Assembly: GCA_028718265.1 (NCBI GenBank)
Contig: JAQUMG010000075.1
Span: 1 to 8,306, forward strand
Direction: 5' to 3'
Length of the DNA stretch: 8,306 bases
Source of the DNA: Candidatus Omnitrophota bacterium
GTDB taxonomy: Bacteria; Omnitrophota; Koll11; JAHIPI01
The notes under the pieces are model-generated. The model made no database searches. It was not told the origin of the DNA and saw nothing but the letters and a program-made list of their open reading frames with translations. Of this stretch, positions 6,608 through 8,306 are shown piece by piece. The translations under genes were made by a program, and so were the position numbers. Within the stretch, counting starts at the first letter, position 1. Every line of letters starts with the position of its first letter.

Positions 6608-8306
6608 ATGGCAAAACATCTGGTAGTAGTGGAATCACCGACTAAATCCAAGACTATAAATAAGTTTTTAGGCGACAACTATATAATACTTTCTTCGATG
6701 GGGCATGTGGTGGACCTTCCTAAAAGCGAGATGGGCGTCGATGTTGAAAACAATTTTAAGCCCAGATATATAGTTATGGCGAAACGACGCAAAGTTCTCG
6801 CAGACCTTAAAAAGGGCGCGAGGGAAACTGAAGATGTCTATCTGGCGATGGATCCGGACAGAGAGGGCGAAGCAATAGCTTACCATCTGAAAGAGCAGCT
6901 TTCGGATTTAACTAATAATATCCACCGCGTTACCTTTCATGAAATAACCGAAAAAGCTATCAAAGAAGCCTTTAAGAATCCGCATCTTCTCGACATAAAT
7001 AAAGTCAATGCACAGCAGGCGCGCAGAATACTCGACAGGATTTTAGGATACAGCCTGAGCCCGCTATTATGGAAAAAAGTAGGCAGCGGATTGAGCGCAG
7101 GCAGGGTGCAATCGGTCGCTCTCAGATTGGTCGTTGATCGGGAAAATAAGATAAAAGCATTTATCCCCGAAGAATACTGGGAAGTAGAGGCGCTCTTAAA
7201 AAAGCGCGGTTCTCTCGCAGCGCCGGCAGCTCATCCTGAGTCCAAGAATAATTATAACCCGTTTAATTCTAAATTGATATTGATAGACGGGGTCGAGCCG
7301 AAATTAAAAACCGGAAAAGAGGCGGAAGATATTGTAACTAACCTCAAAAATGAAAATTTCATAGTAAAAAATATAAAAGAGACTAAAAAGCGGAGATCTC
7401 CCAACCCGCCGTATACCACAAGCAAAATGCAGCAGGATGCCTTTAATAAACTCGGTTTCTCCGTGAGTAAGACTATGAAAGTGGCACAGGAACTTTACGA
7501 AGGTATAGCGCTCGGCGATAAGGAGGTAACAGGTCTTATAACTTATATGAGGACCGACTCTGTCAACGTATCAAAAGATGCGGTTGATACAGTGCGGGAC
7601 TATATAGTTACGAAATTCGGCAAAGAATATTGTCCGCCCGAGCCGCATAAATACAAAGCAAGAAAAAGTGCCCAGGAGGCCCACGAAGCCATAAGACCGA
7701 GTCTGCCCTTGCATGAACCGAACGCAATAGAGCAGTATTTGACGCCGGCGCAGCATAAATTATATGAACTTATATGGACCAGGTTTGTTGCCAGCCAGAT
7801 GGAGGCCGCTCAGAATCTTGTAGTCAGTGTCGATATCGAAGCGGGGAAATGTATCTTCAGGGCCAGCGGTACTAAAGTGCTTTTTAACGGATTCACCGCT
7901 TTGTATAATCAGGAAGATAAAGAGCCGAATACGCTGCCGCCTCTTAGGGAAAAAGAACTGTTATCGCTGGTTAAATTGGAACCTTCCCAGCATTTTACAA
8001 ATCCTCCGCCCAGGTTCTCGGACGCTTCTTTAGTCAAAGAACTGGAAGAAAAAGGCATCGGCCGGCCCAGCACATATGCGCCTATAATTTCTACGATTAT
8101 ATTCCGGAATTATGTCAAAAGGGAAAAAGGGTACCTTCATCCAACCGAGCTCGGTATGATTGTTACGGAACTTCTGACCAAACATTTTCCCAGGGTACTT
8201 GATATAAAATTTACGGCTTACCTTGAAGAAGAGCTGGACGAAATAGAAGAGGGCAAGCTGGATTGGCTGAAGGTGCTGAAGGATTTCTATTCTCCGTTTA
8301 AAATCG
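6608..8306 (+). CDS. topA: DNA topoisomerase I (type IA), 5' part (3' end outside window)
   Basis: TopA relaxes negative supercoils by cutting one strand through a 5'-phosphotyrosine. The first 566 residues are visible and the frame is open to the window edge without a break. The TOPRIM domain has E9 in 'VESPTK' and 'DPDRE' (82-86), the Mg2+ residues D82, D84 and E86. 'QARRILDRILGY' and 'SAGRVQSVA' (163-171) follow. The catalytic Tyr is Y313 in 'GLITYMRTDS', with R315 beside it. 'GIGRPSTYA' (483-491) is a further conserved block. The cleavage and strand-passage core is almost complete; the C-terminal zinc-finger repeats, if present, lie beyond the window. Residues about 199-219 form a loop rich in Ala, Pro and Asn, longer than in E. 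coli by eye. AAGGA at 6598-6602 lies five bases before the ATG, 13 bases after dprA. Confidence 0.98.
   Translation, partial: MAKHLVVVESPTKSKTINKFLGDNYIILSSMGHVVDLPKSEMGVDVENNFKPRYIVMAKRRKVLADLKKGARETEDVYLAMDPDREGEAIAYHLKEQLSDLTNNIHRVTFHEITEKAIKEAFKNPHLLDINKVNAQQARRILDRILGYSLSPLLWKKVGSGLSAGRVQSVALRLVVDRENKIKAFIPEEYWEVEALLKKRGSLAAPAAHPESKNNYNPFNSKLILIDGVEPKLKTGKEAEDIVTNLKNENFIVKNIKETKKRRSPNPPYTTSKMQQDAFNKLGFSVSKTMKVAQELYEGIALGDKEVTGLITYMRTDSVNVSKDAVDTVRDYIVTKFGKEYCPPEPHKYKARKSAQEAHEAIRPSLPLHEPNAIEQYLTPAQHKLYELIWTRFVASQMEAAQNLVVSVDIEAGKCIFRASGTKVLFNGFTALYNQEDKEPNTLPPLREKELLSLVKLEPSQHFTNPPPRFSDASLVKELEEKGIGRPSTYAPIISTIIFRNYVKREKGYLHPTELGMIVTELLTKHFPRVLDIKFTAYLEEELDEIEEGKLDWLKVLKDFYSPFKI

Larger units (their letters stand above)
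1..8306 (+). other. Probable single transcription unit ilvC-leuA-aroE-pilD-aroC-aroK-dprA-topA
   Basis: All eight genes lie on one strand. The gaps are 11, 30, 40 (from the annotated ATG), 28, 3, 3 and 13 bases. None holds a visible inverted repeat with a T-run or a convincing -35/-10 pair, so neither an internal terminator nor a separate promoter is supported. The promoter must be upstream of the window, or be a weak one inside a coding region. Co-transcription is inferred from spacing only. Confidence 0.6.

Noticed and set aside
7827..8033. Short plus-strand open frame inside topA
   Set aside because: It is out of frame with an intact, well-conserved topA and has no ribosome site or known motif.
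1..8306. An undescribed defence, mobile or RNA-based system
   Set aside because: Known housekeeping families fill nearly every base, with gaps of 3-40 bases. I saw no repeat arrays, integrase or transposase, tRNA, attachment sites or structured non-coding stretches.

Overview
The window carries one co-directional run of eight plus-strand genes, with partial genes at both edges and no intergenic gap longer than 40 bases. It reads as a single bacterial operon or a chain of tightly packed ones: ilvC (3' part) - leuA - aroE - prepilin peptidase (pilD-like) - aroC - aroK - dprA - topA (5' part). I see no tRNA, rRNA, mobile element, CRISPR array, convincing promoter or terminator. The minus-strand open frames are shadows of the plus-strand genes.

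Region by region: bases 1-2149 hold branched-chain amino acid synthesis (ketol-acid reductoisomerase, then 2-isopropylmalate synthase, the entry to leucine). Bases 2180-3031 and 3844-5490 hold three shikimate/chorismate enzymes (shikimate dehydrogenase, chorismate synthase, shikimate kinase). A type IV prepilin peptidase is inserted between aroE and aroC at about 3072-3815. Bases 5494-8306 hold DNA-handling proteins: DprA, which loads RecA on incoming single-stranded DNA, and DNA topoisomerase I. PilD-type peptidases are needed to build type IV or competence pili and DprA acts on imported DNA, so the window interleaves amino acid synthesis with two functions tied to natural transformation. That link is suggestive only, because both proteins also occur in bacteria not known to be competent.

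Organism: a bacterium of middling GC content, with a marked preference for the isoleucine codon AUA (about 23 of 35 Ile codons in the visible topA, counted by hand) and frequent AGG/AGA arginine codons. Together with the mixed gene order this suggests an environmental, probably uncultured lineage; Omnitrophota or Elusimicrobiota-like groups are a guess that the sequence alone does not prove.

Most of the window is ordinary housekeeping. The two points most worth checking are the AroE cofactor loop, where the usual NADP-binding Asn-Arg-Thr is replaced by Asp-Asp-Ala and NAD use is predicted, and the prepilin peptidase start, where the annotated ATG cuts off most of the first membrane helix while the frame stays open upstream with no ATG, GTG or TTG. 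I found no convincing undescribed system.
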